Shown here piece after piece: positions 8,909 through 20,035 of a stretch of 64,000 nt of DNA. The stretch lies in the NCBI GenBank assembly GCA_946902985.2, contig OX336391.1, forward strand, positions 73,943,947-74,007,946. The letters run 5' to 3'. The notes below the pieces were generated by a model. It saw nothing but the letters and a program-made list of their open reading frames with translations. It ran no database searches and was not told the DNA's origin. The position numbers and the translations under genes are program-made. Source of the stretch: Meconema thalassinum. Lineage: Eukaryota; Arthropoda; Insecta; Orthoptera; Tettigoniidae. Position 1 is the stretch's first letter, and each line of letters starts with the position of its first letter.

Positions 8909-11437
8909 TTGGATAAAGAAATTAAATGTGCATTGGATTGTGTGTATGTGTCAAGGGGCATTGCTTTATGCCATTTCCCTAATGTCTCATATAAATTGTA
9001 TAACATGGCAACGGTGAAACAGATTCAAGAAATCATTGAGAGTGCGGCTAGGAGAACACAGAAATTGTTGGACACTAAATTGGCAGAACAAAGTGAATCA
9101 CTAAACAATAAACTATCAGAACAGAGTCAATCATTAAACACGAGTATGTTAGAACAAAGTGAATCATTAAACGCTAAACTATCAGAAAAAAATGAATCGC
9201 TAAACACGAAATTATCTGAACAATTAAACACTAAACTATCAGAACAAAGTGAAGCATTAAACGCGAAGTTATCTGAACAATTAAACAGTAGTAGGCTAGA
9301 ACAAAGTGAAGCTATAAACAAATTGTCTGAACAAAGTGAATCTTTGCGGACACAATTAAACAATAGTAGGCTAGAACAAAGTGAGTCTATAAACAAATTA
9401 TCCGAGCAGAGTGAATCACTGAAAACTAAACTAGCCGAACAAAGTGAATCATTGCGGACACAATTAAATAACAGTAGGATTGAACAAAATGAATATCAGG
9501 CGGAACAAGCTAAGTTATTAAAAAGTGAAATTAATGACACTATCAATTCACAGTTAGAGACGCTAACCGCAGAGATGAAAGATCACACTAATCAACGGAT
9601 GGTATTGCTGGCCCTAGATGTTAGTAAAAATAATGAGAAACAATTAGATCAGATTAAGAAAATGAAAAGTATTTTTGATCAAAAACTTAGCATTCTGGAT
9701 GAAACGGTGTTAGCTAAATTAGAGCAAATTGAAATAGCATGTACTATGAATACAAGCGAGGTCAAGATAGCTCAGGATAAGTTGGAAGGACGATTTAAGG
9801 AGATGGAGAAAAGCGGCAGGGTCATTCAACAACAATTATCAGCAATAGATGAAAACATATCCGGCATAATTAAAGATATGGACCGTCTCGAAATAAAATC
9901 AGCGGAACAATGGAAAAGACTAGAAGCGGATCAGGAGCAATTAAAGAGTACCTTAGACGACACTAAAAGCCAGATTGAAGAGAAAGTAAGCACGATTAAA
10001 GAGCAGATAAGAAAAGATTGGCAAAAAATGAATATCGATTCTAAAGAGAAAAGATCCACCATCCTTAAGACAGTAGGCGATAATCACACTCGTATTCAAG
10101 CATTAGAGCAAGAAATGAAGAGCAAGCTTAAGGAACAGACGGACAGGATCATTAAAGCCGAACTCCGGTCACTAGAGCAATCATCGATATTTAAAACGGG
10201 AACATTGAAAGACAAGCAGGACGACTCAAATAGCCCGGAGGGTACTAGCATAGCAGGAAGTCAGACTCAGGCGGAGAGCCCATTAACAAAAAACACGGAA
10301 GGGTTTCGCAAGAATATCGAAAGGAGTTCAACACCACAAGACGGTCATCAGCCCACACAACTTATCCAAGTAATTCTCTCGAACGATTACAAACCGCAGA
10401 AGTACACTGAGAATTCAGGGGTGACGCCTAAAGCCTTTATCAAAGAGATTGAAGACCATTACAATGACACTGGGGTACCTGAAGCACGTAGATTGAGGAT
10501 GATGGAGAGATTTTTATCAGGAAATGTCCTCACATGGTTTTTAAGCTTCAAAAATACATTTGGAACTATGGCGGATTTCAAATTAGCGTTTCTGCGAAAA
10601 TATTGGTCGCCGGCATTACAACAGAGTCTAAGGATGGAACTTTACTCTAGAAAATACCAAACTACCCAGCAAACGAAATACTCAGATTTCTTTAACATGC
10701 AAACACTAAAATGTCGCGACCTTGATTACCCTTTAAATGAAGCGGATCTGGTGATGACTATAGCGAGGCAATTGCCAATCAACGTGCAGCAAGTACTAGT
10801 CGCAGCAAACTTTAGTACGGCCCTACACGCAGAGCAGATATTACGCCAGATAGATGAGACTACATCTCATAGTCATTATAGAGGAGGAAGACAGCTGGAG
10901 TTAGTCAATACCACAGAGGTCATAAAACCAAAACAGGCTAACACCAAAACGCAGGGTAATAATACAAGCACCTCCACACCTAGGCGAAACCAGGAAGAAG
11001 GAGAAAACAGACCATACCAGCGTAACGAAAATAACTATAACAATAGGTCATACCAAGGCAACAATAGATATCAACAGAGTGGATATCAGCAATGGCGTGA
11101 AAATCGAAGGAATGACAGGCCTTATGGAAGATACGGTGATTACAATGCCAATCAAAGATGGAAAGGAAGGAGAGATCAAAATCAAGGAGAGCCACGTAAT
11201 TATCGAAATGACTGGGATGATAGGCACGCTCAATCGCAAAATTACCTAGAGGAGTTACACGCTAGTCAAGGTGGAGAGCTCGGAAGATGGGAAAAAGCCA
11301 TTGGGAACATGAAGAATCCAGACACACATACTGAGGAAGCTGGAAGTCTACTGAGACAAGAGGAATATCAAGGGCATAAGCGACAGAATGATGATGGGAG
11401 TCGCACCGGAGCTAAAAAAAATGCTAAATTTGGATAA
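8909..11437 (+). CDS. gag: Gag polyprotein with long coiled coil
   Basis: An 842-residue frame. The ATG at 9005 (Met33, context AACATGG) is a better start and gives ~810 residues. Residues ~50-190 hold many degenerate copies of an ~11-residue unit such as LSEQSESLNTK, a near-perfect coiled coil; predicted coiled coil continues to ~residue 430. Residues ~490-665 look like a retrotransposon Gag capsid region (AFIKEIEDHY...VLTWFLSF...AFLRKYW). Residues ~690-800 are rich in Arg, Asn, Gln, Tyr and Gly and have no CCHC knuckle, so this basic segment likely does the nucleic-acid binding. Gag assembles the cytoplasmic particle. Its last 50 bases overlap pol, which is in the +1 frame. The Gag is much longer than typical Gypsy Gags (roughly 300-500 residues), almost all because of the coiled coil. 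Confidence 0.88.
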   Translation: MDKEIKCALDCVYVSRGIALCHFPNVSYKLYNMATVKQIQEIIESAARRTQKLLDTKLAEQSESLNNKLSEQSQSLNTSMLEQSESLNAKLSEKNESLNTKLSEQLNTKLSEQSEALNAKLSEQLNSSRLEQSEAINKLSEQSESLRTQLNNSRLEQSESINKLSEQSESLKTKLAEQSESLRTQLNNSRIEQNEYQAEQAKLLKSEINDTINSQLETLTAEMKDHTNQRMVLLALDVSKNNEKQLDQIKKMKSIFDQKLSILDETVLAKLEQIEIACTMNTSEVKIAQDKLEGRFKEMEKSGRVIQQQLSAIDENISGIIKDMDRLEIKSAEQWKRLEADQEQLKSTLDDTKSQIEEKVSTIKEQIRKDWQKMNIDSKEKRSTILKTVGDNHTRIQALEQEMKSKLKEQTDRIIKAELRSLEQSSIFKTGTLKDKQDDSNSPEGTSIAGSQTQAESPLTKNTEGFRKNIERSSTPQDGHQPTQLIQVILSNDYKPQKYTENSGVTPKAFIKEIEDHYNDTGVPEARRLRMMERFLSGNVLTWFLSFKNTFGTMADFKLAFLRKYWSPALQQSLRMELYSRKYQTTQQTKYSDFFNMQTLKCRDLDYPLNEADLVMTIARQLPINVQQVLVAANFSTALHAEQILRQIDETTSHSHYRGGRQLELVNTTEVIKPKQANTKTQGNNTSTSTPRRNQEEGENRPYQRNENNYNNRSYQGNNRYQQSGYQQWRENRRNDRPYGRYGDYNANQRWKGRRDQNQGEPRNYRNDWDDRHAQSQNYLEELHASQGGELGRWEKAIGNMKNPDTHTEEAGSLLRQEEYQGHKRQNDDGSRTGAKKNAKFG

Positions 11438-14400
11438 AGAAGACAGTCTACAAACGCAACAGTCGGAAGTTGAAGATGGATGGATAGTAGCGAATATACA
11501 AGAATGGATTGCTTTACCAGAAGACTGCCTGGAGGAGACAGTGAAACCACGGAACGATGAAATTAGGCAATTACCCATTATTTACGCGAGGATTGGTGGA
11601 ATTAATATAAGATGTTTATTGGATACGGGGTCACAGATCAGTCTGGTATCGGAGGCCTTGGTTCGAGAGTTGGGACGGAGTCAGAATATTCCTGTAATTC
11701 CTGTGCCACAACTCAAAGTGGGGGGTGTTATTCCTGAACGCACCGTCACTTGTAAACGTCAGGCATACTTAGAGCTGAACATATTGGAACACACTTTTGG
11801 GCAAACATTCATTATCATGGCAAAGATGAATTTCAATATAATTCTTGGTGCAAATTTCATTTGTGACTATCAAGCAGTGATAGATTTGCACAAGAATACA
11901 GTCAGTTTTAGAGAATATGATCAACTAAAGAATGTGGGATTGCATATGGATGAAATCACCACCGGAAGAGATGTAAATTCTTGGGCATTGGAAGCAATAA
12001 CGGAAGAGACGGAAGAAGAGATACGAAAGGCAGAAGATAACATCATAGAAGGAGCTGTTGTGGAACTAGATGAGGAGAGTGAATCCCAGGAGATATGGTC
12101 TTTATTAACAGAAGGAGACGACAGTGATGCACAATTTGAAGAGTTACTACAGGAGCGGCTCAATGACATTCAACTTGGAGGTGAACACAGAAAACAGTTG
12201 GAAGAGATTTTAAGGAAGCACAAAGCAGTACTTGATACAGTACCTGGGAAAATATTTAATTTCAAATATTCAATGCAAGTCGAGGACTGGTCACCTTTCA
12301 AAAGCAGATTGTACCCAATTCCTGAAAAATATCGTGGTCATGTTAAGGTCATTATAGATGAGATGTTACAAGCTGGAGTGATAAGGAAGACACCTACACC
12401 TTATCTAAATGCGATTTTGGCAGTCACAAAACCAAATGGATCTATTAGACTTTGTTTAGATGCCAGAAATCTCAACATGAGACTCATTTTTCCTGAATAT
12501 GACAGAGCGCCAATTATCAGAGACGTATTAAAAGGCTTTAAAAACAAAAGCATTTATTCATCAGTTGACCTGACGAGCTCGTTCCACCATATTGAATTGG
12601 ATGAGAAGTCACAGCTTCTAACTGGCTTCTTATTCGATAACCAAACGTTTTGCTTCGTCCGAATGCCCTTTGGAGTCAAAACAGCGGGCTGTGCTTTAAT
12701 CCGAGCCCTGGACCGGAATCTAACCGAGGAAGTTAAGGAGATGACGGTGCGCTATATTGATGACATTCTGCTGGCATCCGACAACATTGAAACTCACATG
12801 GAAAATTTAGATAAAGTATTAGGCAACCTGAATGCATCGAATTTCAAAGTAAACCTGAAGAAATCGCATTTCTTCAAGAGCGAGATCTTATATTTGGGTC
12901 ACATCATCGACAAGGAGGGGGTGAAGCCAAATCCAGCTAAGATCGAAGCGATAAAGAATTTCCCTACACCAACGAGAGTCAAGCACATTCGGGCTTTCTT
13001 AGGCGTAACGGGATTCTTTAAAGAAAACTGTCCAGGTTATACGGAGACTGTAGCTCCCATGCAGGAAATTTTAAAGAAGAATAATAAATGGTTATGGAAT
13101 GCGGAATGTGAGAAGGCGTTCCAAGCAACAAAACAGCTATTGGAAAACTGCATTAAATTTGGATATCCAGATTTCAAGCACAAATTTATAATCCAAGCGG
13201 ATGCTTCACTAATTGGTATAGGTGCCATGCTCTACCAAGAAGATCCAGCTAACCTGCAACACAAAACATATTTGGCATTTGTCAGCCGAAAATTGCGTAA
13301 GCACGAGCGCAATTGTACTGTAACTGAGCTAGAATTGTTGGCCATCCTTCATGCGCTTCAACAATGGAAAAGAATAATCTATGGTTACCCTATTGTTGTC
13401 AGGACTGATCACAAGGCACTAACATTCTTGTTTAAGACGTCGATGGCAAGCGAACGTGTGACACGTTGGTCTATATATATTCAGCAGTTTAGCATTAAGA
13501 TTGAACATTGCCCAGGGAAGATGAACGTGATACCGGATGCACTCAGCAGGAACCCAGAGCCTGATAATGAAGAAACAGCAATGGTACAACGCTTGGAGTT
13601 AACACCGAAGGACCGGGAATTCTTGGAGGAGTTACGTGAGATACAGCGAGAACAGGAAGCGGAACCATGGATGATGCTATTAATTCAATACTTCAGAAAG
13701 CAACTACCTACAGGAACACCTGCATTTCGAGAAGCGAAAGCCAAAGAAGGAAGATATGTTTATGTCAACAATTTGCTGCACAAATGGGTAGATAATGACC
13801 ACACCAAGTTACGCATATTAGTACCTGCATCTTTACAACGAGGACTGACATGGCATACGCACGAAAGTTACGATCACGTGGGCGTAGACAAGTGCGAAGC
13901 GACAATAGGAGGGACATTTACATGGCCACGTATGAGAACAACTATATGTGACGTCATTACAACTTGTGATCCGTGTCAGAGGACAAAGCCCAATAACTAT
14001 TTAATGAGGCAGTATCCTAGACCACTGCTACCTCAGAAACCATGCGAGCTACTGGCCATGGACTGTTTCGGTCCAATTCCGAAAGGAAGGCGAGGTTGCC
14101 GTCACTTGCTAGTGTGCATTGATGTATTTTCTAAGTTCGTAGTACTATGCCCTATTCAGAAAACTACATCGAAGCAAGTACTCAGTCGTATTCGAAATAG
14201 AGTTATTCCAATCCTTGGAAAACCAGAATTTATATTGTCAGATCATGGCAGTTATTTCACAAGCGCCGAATTCAAGAAAGGTATGGAGGACATGAGTATA
14301 AAACACGTTTTAAGCAGTATCCGACATGCCCAAACTAATCCAAGTGAGAGAGCAATAAAATGTGTAACATCATACTTGAGAACCTTCATTCCCAATGAAC

Positions 14401-14891
14401 ATCACAAATGGGTGGATAAAATTAAGGAGGTAGAGACATGCATGAATTCTACCAGGCACGAGTCAACAGGACAAATCCCTATGGTCCTACACAAGAACGA
14501 GTATCCAGTGAGAACGTGGAAAAGCATCATTAACTGTCCACAAGATCCCATGATAGCACCTGACCTGCGAATTGAGAGAACGAGAGCCTACATGAGAAAA
14601 CAAGCAGACCGCAGATTACGGCGAGTAAGAAATAAGAGGTTTCACAGTGATCTTGAAATCAACCAGCTCGTTTTGGTGAAACGACCTGCTACATCGGACC
14701 CAGAGAAGAAGTTCTTCAGTAAATTCTGCGAAAAGTTGATAGGACCCTATTCTATCGTAAGAAACCTAGGAAATAATGCTTACAGAGTGAAAGAATTGAG
14801 TACAGGAACAATGTCAGTCTACAACGCTGCCAACTTAAAAAAGTATCGTAGAAGTGAGCCATGGGAGCGCCAAAATAATGACGCAGTTTAA
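11388..14891 (+). CDS. pol: Pol polyprotein: protease, reverse transcriptase, RNase H, integrase
   Basis: A 1167-residue intact frame. Protease: catalytic D79-T-G in LLDTGSQISL. RT: LCLDARNLN and the catalytic YIDD at residues 456-459. RNase H: D605, E647 and D674 in QADAS, TELEL and RTDHKAL. Integrase: HHCC zinc motif ending CDPCQRTK, then catalytic D892 (AMDCFG), D952 (LSDHGSYF) and E987 (NPSER), a D-D35-E spacing. A GPY/F module follows (KLIGPYSIVRN). All catalytic residues are present, so this copy could be functional. The frame is +1 relative to gag; the usable shift window is 11355-11437, between the previous stop in the pol frame and the gag stop. The three overlapping ATGs at 11388 would also allow independent initiation. 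Which route is used cannot be told from sequence. Confidence 0.95.
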   Translation: MMMGVAPELKKMLNLDKEDSLQTQQSEVEDGWIVANIQEWIALPEDCLEETVKPRNDEIRQLPIIYARIGGINIRCLLDTGSQISLVSEALVRELGRSQNIPVIPVPQLKVGGVIPERTVTCKRQAYLELNILEHTFGQTFIIMAKMNFNIILGANFICDYQAVIDLHKNTVSFREYDQLKNVGLHMDEITTGRDVNSWALEAITEETEEEIRKAEDNIIEGAVVELDEESESQEIWSLLTEGDDSDAQFEELLQERLNDIQLGGEHRKQLEEILRKHKAVLDTVPGKIFNFKYSMQVEDWSPFKSRLYPIPEKYRGHVKVIIDEMLQAGVIRKTPTPYLNAILAVTKPNGSIRLCLDARNLNMRLIFPEYDRAPIIRDVLKGFKNKSIYSSVDLTSSFHHIELDEKSQLLTGFLFDNQTFCFVRMPFGVKTAGCALIRALDRNLTEEVKEMTVRYIDDILLASDNIETHMENLDKVLGNLNASNFKVNLKKSHFFKSEILYLGHIIDKEGVKPNPAKIEAIKNFPTPTRVKHIRAFLGVTGFFKENCPGYTETVAPMQEILKKNNKWLWNAECEKAFQATKQLLENCIKFGYPDFKHKFIIQADASLIGIGAMLYQEDPANLQHKTYLAFVSRKLRKHERNCTVTELELLAILHALQQWKRIIYGYPIVVRTDHKALTFLFKTSMASERVTRWSIYIQQFSIKIEHCPGKMNVIPDALSRNPEPDNEETAMVQRLELTPKDREFLEELREIQREQEAEPWMMLLIQYFRKQLPTGTPAFREAKAKEGRYVYVNNLLHKWVDNDHTKLRILVPASLQRGLTWHTHESYDHVGVDKCEATIGGTFTWPRMRTTICDVITTCDPCQRTKPNNYLMRQYPRPLLPQKPCELLAMDCFGPIPKGRRGCRHLLVCIDVFSKFVVLCPIQKTTSKQVLSRIRNRVIPILGKPEFILSDHGSYFTSAEFKKGMEDMSIKHVLSSIRHAQTNPSERAIKCVTSYLRTFIPNEHHKWVDKIKEVETCMNSTRHESTGQIPMVLHKNEYPVRTWKSIINCPQDPMIAPDLRIERTRAYMRKQADRRLRRVRNKRFHSDLEINQLVLVKRPATSDPEKKFFSKFCEKLIGPYSIVRNLGNNAYRVKELSTGTMSVYNAANLKKYRRSEPWERQNNDAV

Positions 14892-17010
14892 ATATATGGA
14901 CGTCCTACATCAACCAAGTGGACGGGGAGCAGTTGAGTACGGCACGTGAAGGAGGAAGTAGAGTTGGTGTTGACAAACATTAACGAGACGAGCAGAGTGT
15001 TGCCTCAGGCACCAGCGCGTCATGCAAGCAGGCTGAGAGGGGAGATACAAGCAGGAAGTGAAAACGAGTAAATGCCATTCAAGACAGGAGCGGCTAGACC
15101 AAGTAATAGAAAAGGGGTGATTCTGAAATAAAACAAACTGGCCTACGGAAGTCTTTTAAAATTGTCGACTTTATTCCTAAGTTCGAAATTTTGTGAGTGG
15201 GAGAGTTGTGAACCCTTTATCCTCTGTTGGATAAATGATTCTATGTTTTATTTCTTCAATTAATAAATATTTCCACCAGCATCATGAAAATAGCCAGACA
15301 GTGATGAGGAAATTTCAAGCATTTGTTGGAGACAGTGGGGACATACCTGTAGCAGTTTGACAAAAGGCTAAATACTTTAGCGGTGAAAGGAAATAGCCTA
15401 GCGATGTGTCAGAAGGACAGGTGTTGGCCCACCTCAAAATAGAAGCGACGCGCAGTGAGACATGGTTCTGGTATGTTCATTGTAATATTCGCGCCTAGAA
15501 GAAATATGATGCAGTAACGTGAGTAGTTGATGAAGATAATAGACACTCCTACGAGGCCAAGATCTGCTAAAAACCGCAAAGTTACAGAAAATGTGGAACC
15601 AATGAGAAATGAATGCCTACGAGCGCGGCAAGTCCAGCTTGGGTACGCGGTGGCTAGCATTCACGCGGGAAATCGCCTAGACAAAATCTCTACGATCGAT
15701 TCTAGGATTAATGGGCATATTCTTGAACTGTGCAATGTTACGAGTTCAGTGATATTTATTTCATTCCTGTACCGCCATTATTTCGAGAAATTTTTATATA
15801 ATTTCCCCCCCCATCAAGACCTAGGGCCAGTTCATTTATAAGTGGCGTGAAGAGCCAAGACATTGACTTTTACTTGTGTTCGTCTGAGGACGGAACGCTT
15901 ATTTTTTTGTGTGGCGTGGACACAGGTTGATTATTACTTTTGTGCGTCTAAGGACGTAGGCTGTTATACTTTGCGTGTCATGAGGACACAGAAGTTTTTG
16001 TAAATGTGTTAAATTCAGTGATAGTTAGTCACAGCACTATATTTTGTAGGGGCAGTATCGTCGATAATTCGCCAACAAACTGTTACGGGGAAAGTAGTAC
16101 CTGGAACGGCGAATTTAGTAGTCAGATATCAAGTGTATAATAATCTAATTTTTGAATCAGCACGAGAGATGACATCGATTACTATAGAAGAAGTGTGGAA
16201 CCCTCAACACTCCGTCCAGATGGCTGAGATGAGATAAGAAGCATTCAGTTGGGAGATGGCAGCTGATGTTCTTTGACGGGTGACTGACCAGAGATGAGTA
16301 CAAAATAATATTCTTTATTATTTGATAAATTAACTTATGGTTTATGGGACATATTTTAGTAAATACTTTGCTTGTGTGATTAACGTAGTATATTTAGTTT
16401 TGGTCTGACACACTTTTGTATGGAAGCAGCTCGCACAAATGTTATTAGTAGAAGGTTCATGTTTTTGTGTTGTTTTAACGAACGTAGCTATGTGAACGGC
16501 CGTGTTTGCATATGTTACGCAATGCGGTTAAAACGTCTCTCGGAGATATGTTGTGTTTCAGAAGTAGGACTGAAGTAATATAATTATACAGTAGATTGGA
16601 GGGTAATTAAATTGTTTAAGGTTTATTATTGATCAGATTCAGTGAGATTATTGCCTTTGGAGCAATGTGATTTGTGACGAAGAGCAATCAGCTCTATCGT
16701 AGGTTAAATATTGTTTTAATAGTTTCTGAGCATCTATTCAGCAGACCTGTGAGAAAAGCGTCATGTCATTCCCAGATGTGTGTGTGTGTGTATTTTGTGG
16801 TCATTACAAGCGGGATTTTCAGCTTAGACTGATTTCTGTCAGCTTGATGCCAAGTCCATATTGTTACCTTGCGAGGGCAATTGTGGATATTTTGATTAAT
16901 GTCTGACCATATGTTGTGGTGGTTGAGATGTTGTTGCTGTTGGTTCCTTGAGATAACGGCACAGCTGGTCAGTTATTTATATACACTGGAGTTGGGACAT
17001 GACAAGTATT
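14892..17010. other. Gypsy 3' non-coding region
   Basis: 2.1 kb between pol and the polypurine tract with no ORF above ~105 codons. Errantiviruses carry env here, but none of the frames shows a signal peptide, membrane anchor or furin site. 15840-15995 has three loose direct repeats of a GTCTGAGGACG / GCGTG...GACACAGG type. It may be decayed coding sequence or a long 3' UTR. Confidence 0.5.
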
Positions 17011-17025
17011 GAGGAAAGGGGGAGA
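17011..17025 (+). promoter_or_regulatory. Polypurine tract
   Basis: GAGGAAAGGGGGAGA followed directly by TG. This is the standard primer for plus-strand synthesis just before a 3' LTR, and it fixes the 3' LTR start at 17026. Confidence 0.75.
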
Positions 17026-17922
17026 TGTTTCACAAGGCGGTCTGAAGGTTGCTAGCGAGGTCATTAGTGAGGAGTGCTTGTTGACTCCGTAATTACTTGA
17101 AATACAGAATAAGAACTGATCAATGGTAAAAATTGTTTAAATAAATGGGAGTTGCCTACGAATCACGATAATCTCCGAAGCGTTACCTTAACATGCAGTT
17201 TTGTTCATATAAAGTAATCTTAGCCGGTCAGGCTTTTGCTATTGTTGGTTTTATTCCATGTTTATATTCCATATCAGTGACCCGTGAAGTCACGTGCAAT
17301 GCTGTCTTTCCTTGTGTGTGTATTGAGCAATTGGCCAGGTTGGCAGCTCATTTTGTCAAGTGCGTCATCGCACTAATGGAGGGTCTCAGGGAGATTCCTG
17401 TAAATAGTAGATGTTTAGTGTGTGTGTCAGCATTAGATTTTTAAGGGTTTTTATTAGTGTCATGCCCATATCCATAAACGTTGATTTACGCGATGATTGT
17501 TCGTGAGCACCGTGGCTGTTAACCCGTTGTAAACGAACAGTCATCCAAGTACTCATTTCTCGTAGTTAGTCATCACGCGTACATAAAATCCAAATGCAAG
17601 GTAGTGGAACTAGGATCCAAATTTTTTTATAAAGGGGGAGATCCGTCAGACTCCTCAACATTGATAGATGTTCCTGTCATGGGAAAATTCAGGGAGGATA
17701 TTTTTATTATTGTTGTTTATTTTCTTTTTATGCACAATTAGTCATTAAATCATGTTATTATTTTACGTTTTGTCTCCTTACTTTCTTAATTATAGTTTTA
17801 ATCCTATGACCCTTGCCTCAGTAGAGCATGTTGTTTGGCGGACGTAAACATCACTCTAAGAACTGAGCGCGACCCCTTGATCAAGATTCTTGCATATAAA
17901 CACTGCTATTCTGAAGGGTTCA
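17026..17922 (+). repeat. 3' LTR of the Gypsy element
   Basis: Starts TGTTTCACAAGG after the polypurine tract and ends GGGTTCA, giving TG...CA ends and 897 bp. Only 17093-17922 is matched by the 5' LTR; the first 67 bp are unique to this end. Confidence 0.82.
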
Positions 17923-18058
17923 GTACTGAACAAAATAATACATATTTAGTATCAAATGGTTTATAGAAACGCCAGAAAACGGTAATGAAATCGTTGATTT
18001 CAACATAAAATATGATACAGTTATTCTGAAGCAGTTGTTTATCAAGTATTACCGCTGG

Positions 18059-18137
18059 GCATCCGTGGCGTAATGGAAGCGACTTGGGCTCGTAGTCTGG
18101 GGGTTCGTGGATCAAATAACTGCAGGTTCAAATTTCT
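18059..18137 (+). mobile_element. tRNA-like SINE head
   Basis: GGGCATCCGTGGCGTAATGG contains an A-box-like TGGCGTAATGG and is followed by a weak B box GGTTCAAATTT. No full cloverleaf forms and no tail is clear. Confidence 0.4.
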
Positions 18138-18243
18138 TTACTTCGTTCTTTTTGTTATTTATTGATTTATAACTACTCACACGTTATAATGTTAAGCATA
18201 TATACTGTAGTGTGTATTTGCAATCGAAAAGATTATATATATA

Positions 18244-18540
18244 CTAGTTGTTATGCCCGGCGTTGCTCTGGATCACAATTGGATATTAAGAGATCGTACC
18301 TTTGCTCGCATTGTCGTAATGTGTGAAGCCCGGAGGAAGGTCGTTGTTATAATGAGCAATATTATTGACACTCAAAGTCCTCTATCGTGATTTCCATCTG
18401 ATCAAAAATTTTGCTGAAGTTATTAAATAGGAGGTTACGACGACTTTATACTGCTTGTAGCTTATAGATTAAGCTTGATGTTTCGCTAATATCACTGAAT
18501 ATTTAAGGAGCCTACTTCAGTCATTGTATGCATTATTATT
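18244..18540 (+). repeat. Dispersed repeat, copy 1
   Basis: Matches 63645-63920 in the same orientation: shared words include GAAATTAAGAGATCG-like, GGTCGTTGT, ATAATGAGCAATATTATTG and TTTTGCTGAAG. It begins right after a TATATATATACTAG junction with a CCCGGCGTTGC block, the same start architecture as the repeats at 26384 and 39495. Confidence 0.75.
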
Positions 18541-18673
18541 CTAAGTAACACATTTTAAGGGCCAATGAATTTATTTTTCTTAATTGTATTAACCTTGCGT
18601 GTTTTGTCGAACAGCAACATTTGAAGTGGATAATGGAAGTCCGCAAATAAACGCTTTGAATCCCAGCTTCATG

Positions 18674-18677
<4 letters not shown>

Positions 18678-18722
<45 letters not shown>
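18678..18722. repeat. (TA)n microsatellite
   Basis: About 44 bp of TA dinucleotides. Confidence 0.95.
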
Positions 18723-18724
<2 letters not shown>

Positions 18725-19177
18725 TTGATTATGGAAACATTGAATACCGAAAATAAGAAATACATACTAAATTTCATCTAAGAATCTGTATGTCCACTTA
18801 CACTTAAATAAGATCTACTCATTCGAGTGCAGAGAAATCTTGTGGTCAAGAGACAAACTAAACCTATTCAAAACACCATATTACCCAGATGACCAAATCT
18901 GGAAGTGAAAACCATACGCCAAAATGACGCAGGTTCTATGAGATGAAAAATTTGACGAAAAAAAATAATATGGTAATTAAGAAATTATCTGATCTATATT
19001 TACCAAAACTCTCTTCCCTAAGGTGAAATCAATACGGACACCCTCATACATGGAAAACAACACACGTAGAATATTAAAAGACCCTAAAACAAAACAAAAT
19101 AATCAAATAAAGTATGATTATAGTCATGAACCACAGACCCAGCGGTGAGAGGCTGGCGAGCTGCCGCCTAATTTAAA
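18723..19177. other. No feature recognised
   Basis: AT-rich sequence with no coding or repeat signal I can support. Confidence 0.35.
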
Positions 19178-19179
19178 TA

Positions 19180-19858
19180 CAGTGAAACCCCTCAAATCCG
19201 AACCCCAGAAATCCGAAATCCCGGCTAATCCGAACGAGTTATTTTCGACAATTTCAAGTTTGGAATAAAAAGAGAAACTTATTTTGGTCATAAAACAATT
19301 ATATATTCTACAACATAATGTTATTTTAAATAATTAGTTGAAAAATTAACAAAGAAGTACAGTTAGCACACCTAACAAAGTGTAAATGTGCCTAAGCTAC
19401 ATAGCTTACTTATCTCATCCAGGATTGAAAAACGGAAAAGTTGGTTATTGTAATTCCTTAAGTTAATCACGTTGCAAAAACAAATGAAATAATAATAGAA
19501 ATACACAAAATATCACTTAATCTTTCACTTGAAATCAGTTATCTTCAATTGTCGAAGCGACGAAAACATTTCCGCGGTGGCAATCGTGCGCCAGCGTCGC
19601 ATAAACATGACATCGTTTGGCGTGACTACTGCGCGTTGTTCTACGAAGCGCAATGCGATGTCAAGAGCAGATGCAGCTTCGGTATAAGTCACATTGTTTC
19701 TCGGAGTTTCTTCTTCCTCACTGTCGCTAGCTCAACGTACAGTCCTATACCGTAACGAGGGCTGGTTATTATGTTATGGATATTTTCGGCTAATCCGAAC
19801 AAATTGAAATCCGAACAGGCTACAGCCCCAATTAGTTCGGATTTCAGGGGTTTCACTG
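19180..19858 (-). mobile_element. pogo/Tigger-type DNA transposon remnant
   Basis: 679 bp bounded by terminal inverted repeats CAGTGAAACCCCTCAAATCC (left) and its near-reverse complement (right), with TA duplicated on both sides (19178-19179 and 19859-19860). CAGTGAAACC...TCCGAA ends and TA targets are the hallmark of pogo/Tigger elements. Further copies of an AATCCGAAC word lie inside both ends. Most of the transposase is deleted, leaving only its C-terminal end. Confidence 0.88.
19525..19725 (-). pseudogene. C-terminal remnant of a pogo/Tigger transposase
   Basis: An open stretch of about 66 codons ends in a stop. It begins with an acidic DSEEEETPRNN, then EAASALDIALRFVEQ, a FMRRWRTIA segment and a final LKITDFK. 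This is the familiar tail of Tigger-type transposases, where acidic residues precede a helical segment and a short LxxDFF/K-like end. The DNA-binding and DDE parts are absent. It uses the strand expected from the element's orientation. Confidence 0.65.
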
Positions 19859-20035
19859 TAATCTTTCTTAAATATTGAACACCCATTGCTTAACGTCCTC
19901 ACACTACTGTACATTTGGAAGTGAATAATGCTAAAAATACATCAAACTTTGTAGCGATTGTCATCTCCGCTGTAAGTAATATTGTGCAAACTATGTAACA
20001 TGCCATGATTCTTAAACACATGAATATTTCTAAGT

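Larger units (their letters stand above)
7547..17922 (+). mobile_element. Ty3/Gypsy LTR retrotransposon, nearly complete
   Basis: About 10.4 kb with order 5' LTR, primer-binding-like site, leader, gag, pol (protease-RT-RNase H-integrase), a 2.1-kb non-coding 3' region, polypurine tract and 3' LTR. RT before integrase places it in Ty3/Gypsy. The LTRs align over 830 bp at equal length with eight substitutions by eye (about 99% identity), so the insertion is recent. The 3' LTR seems to have ~67 bp more at its 5' end than the 5' LTR, so the element's left edge is probably truncated; this also explains why I cannot find a clean target-site duplication. No env-like ORF is seen. Confidence 0.93.

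Noticed and set aside
9127..9396. Minus-strand Ser/Leu-rich ORF within gag
   Set aside because: Shadow frame of the repeated coiled-coil codons.
14892..17010. Possible env gene of the Gypsy element
   Set aside because: No frame longer than ~105 codons, and no signal peptide, anchor or cleavage site.
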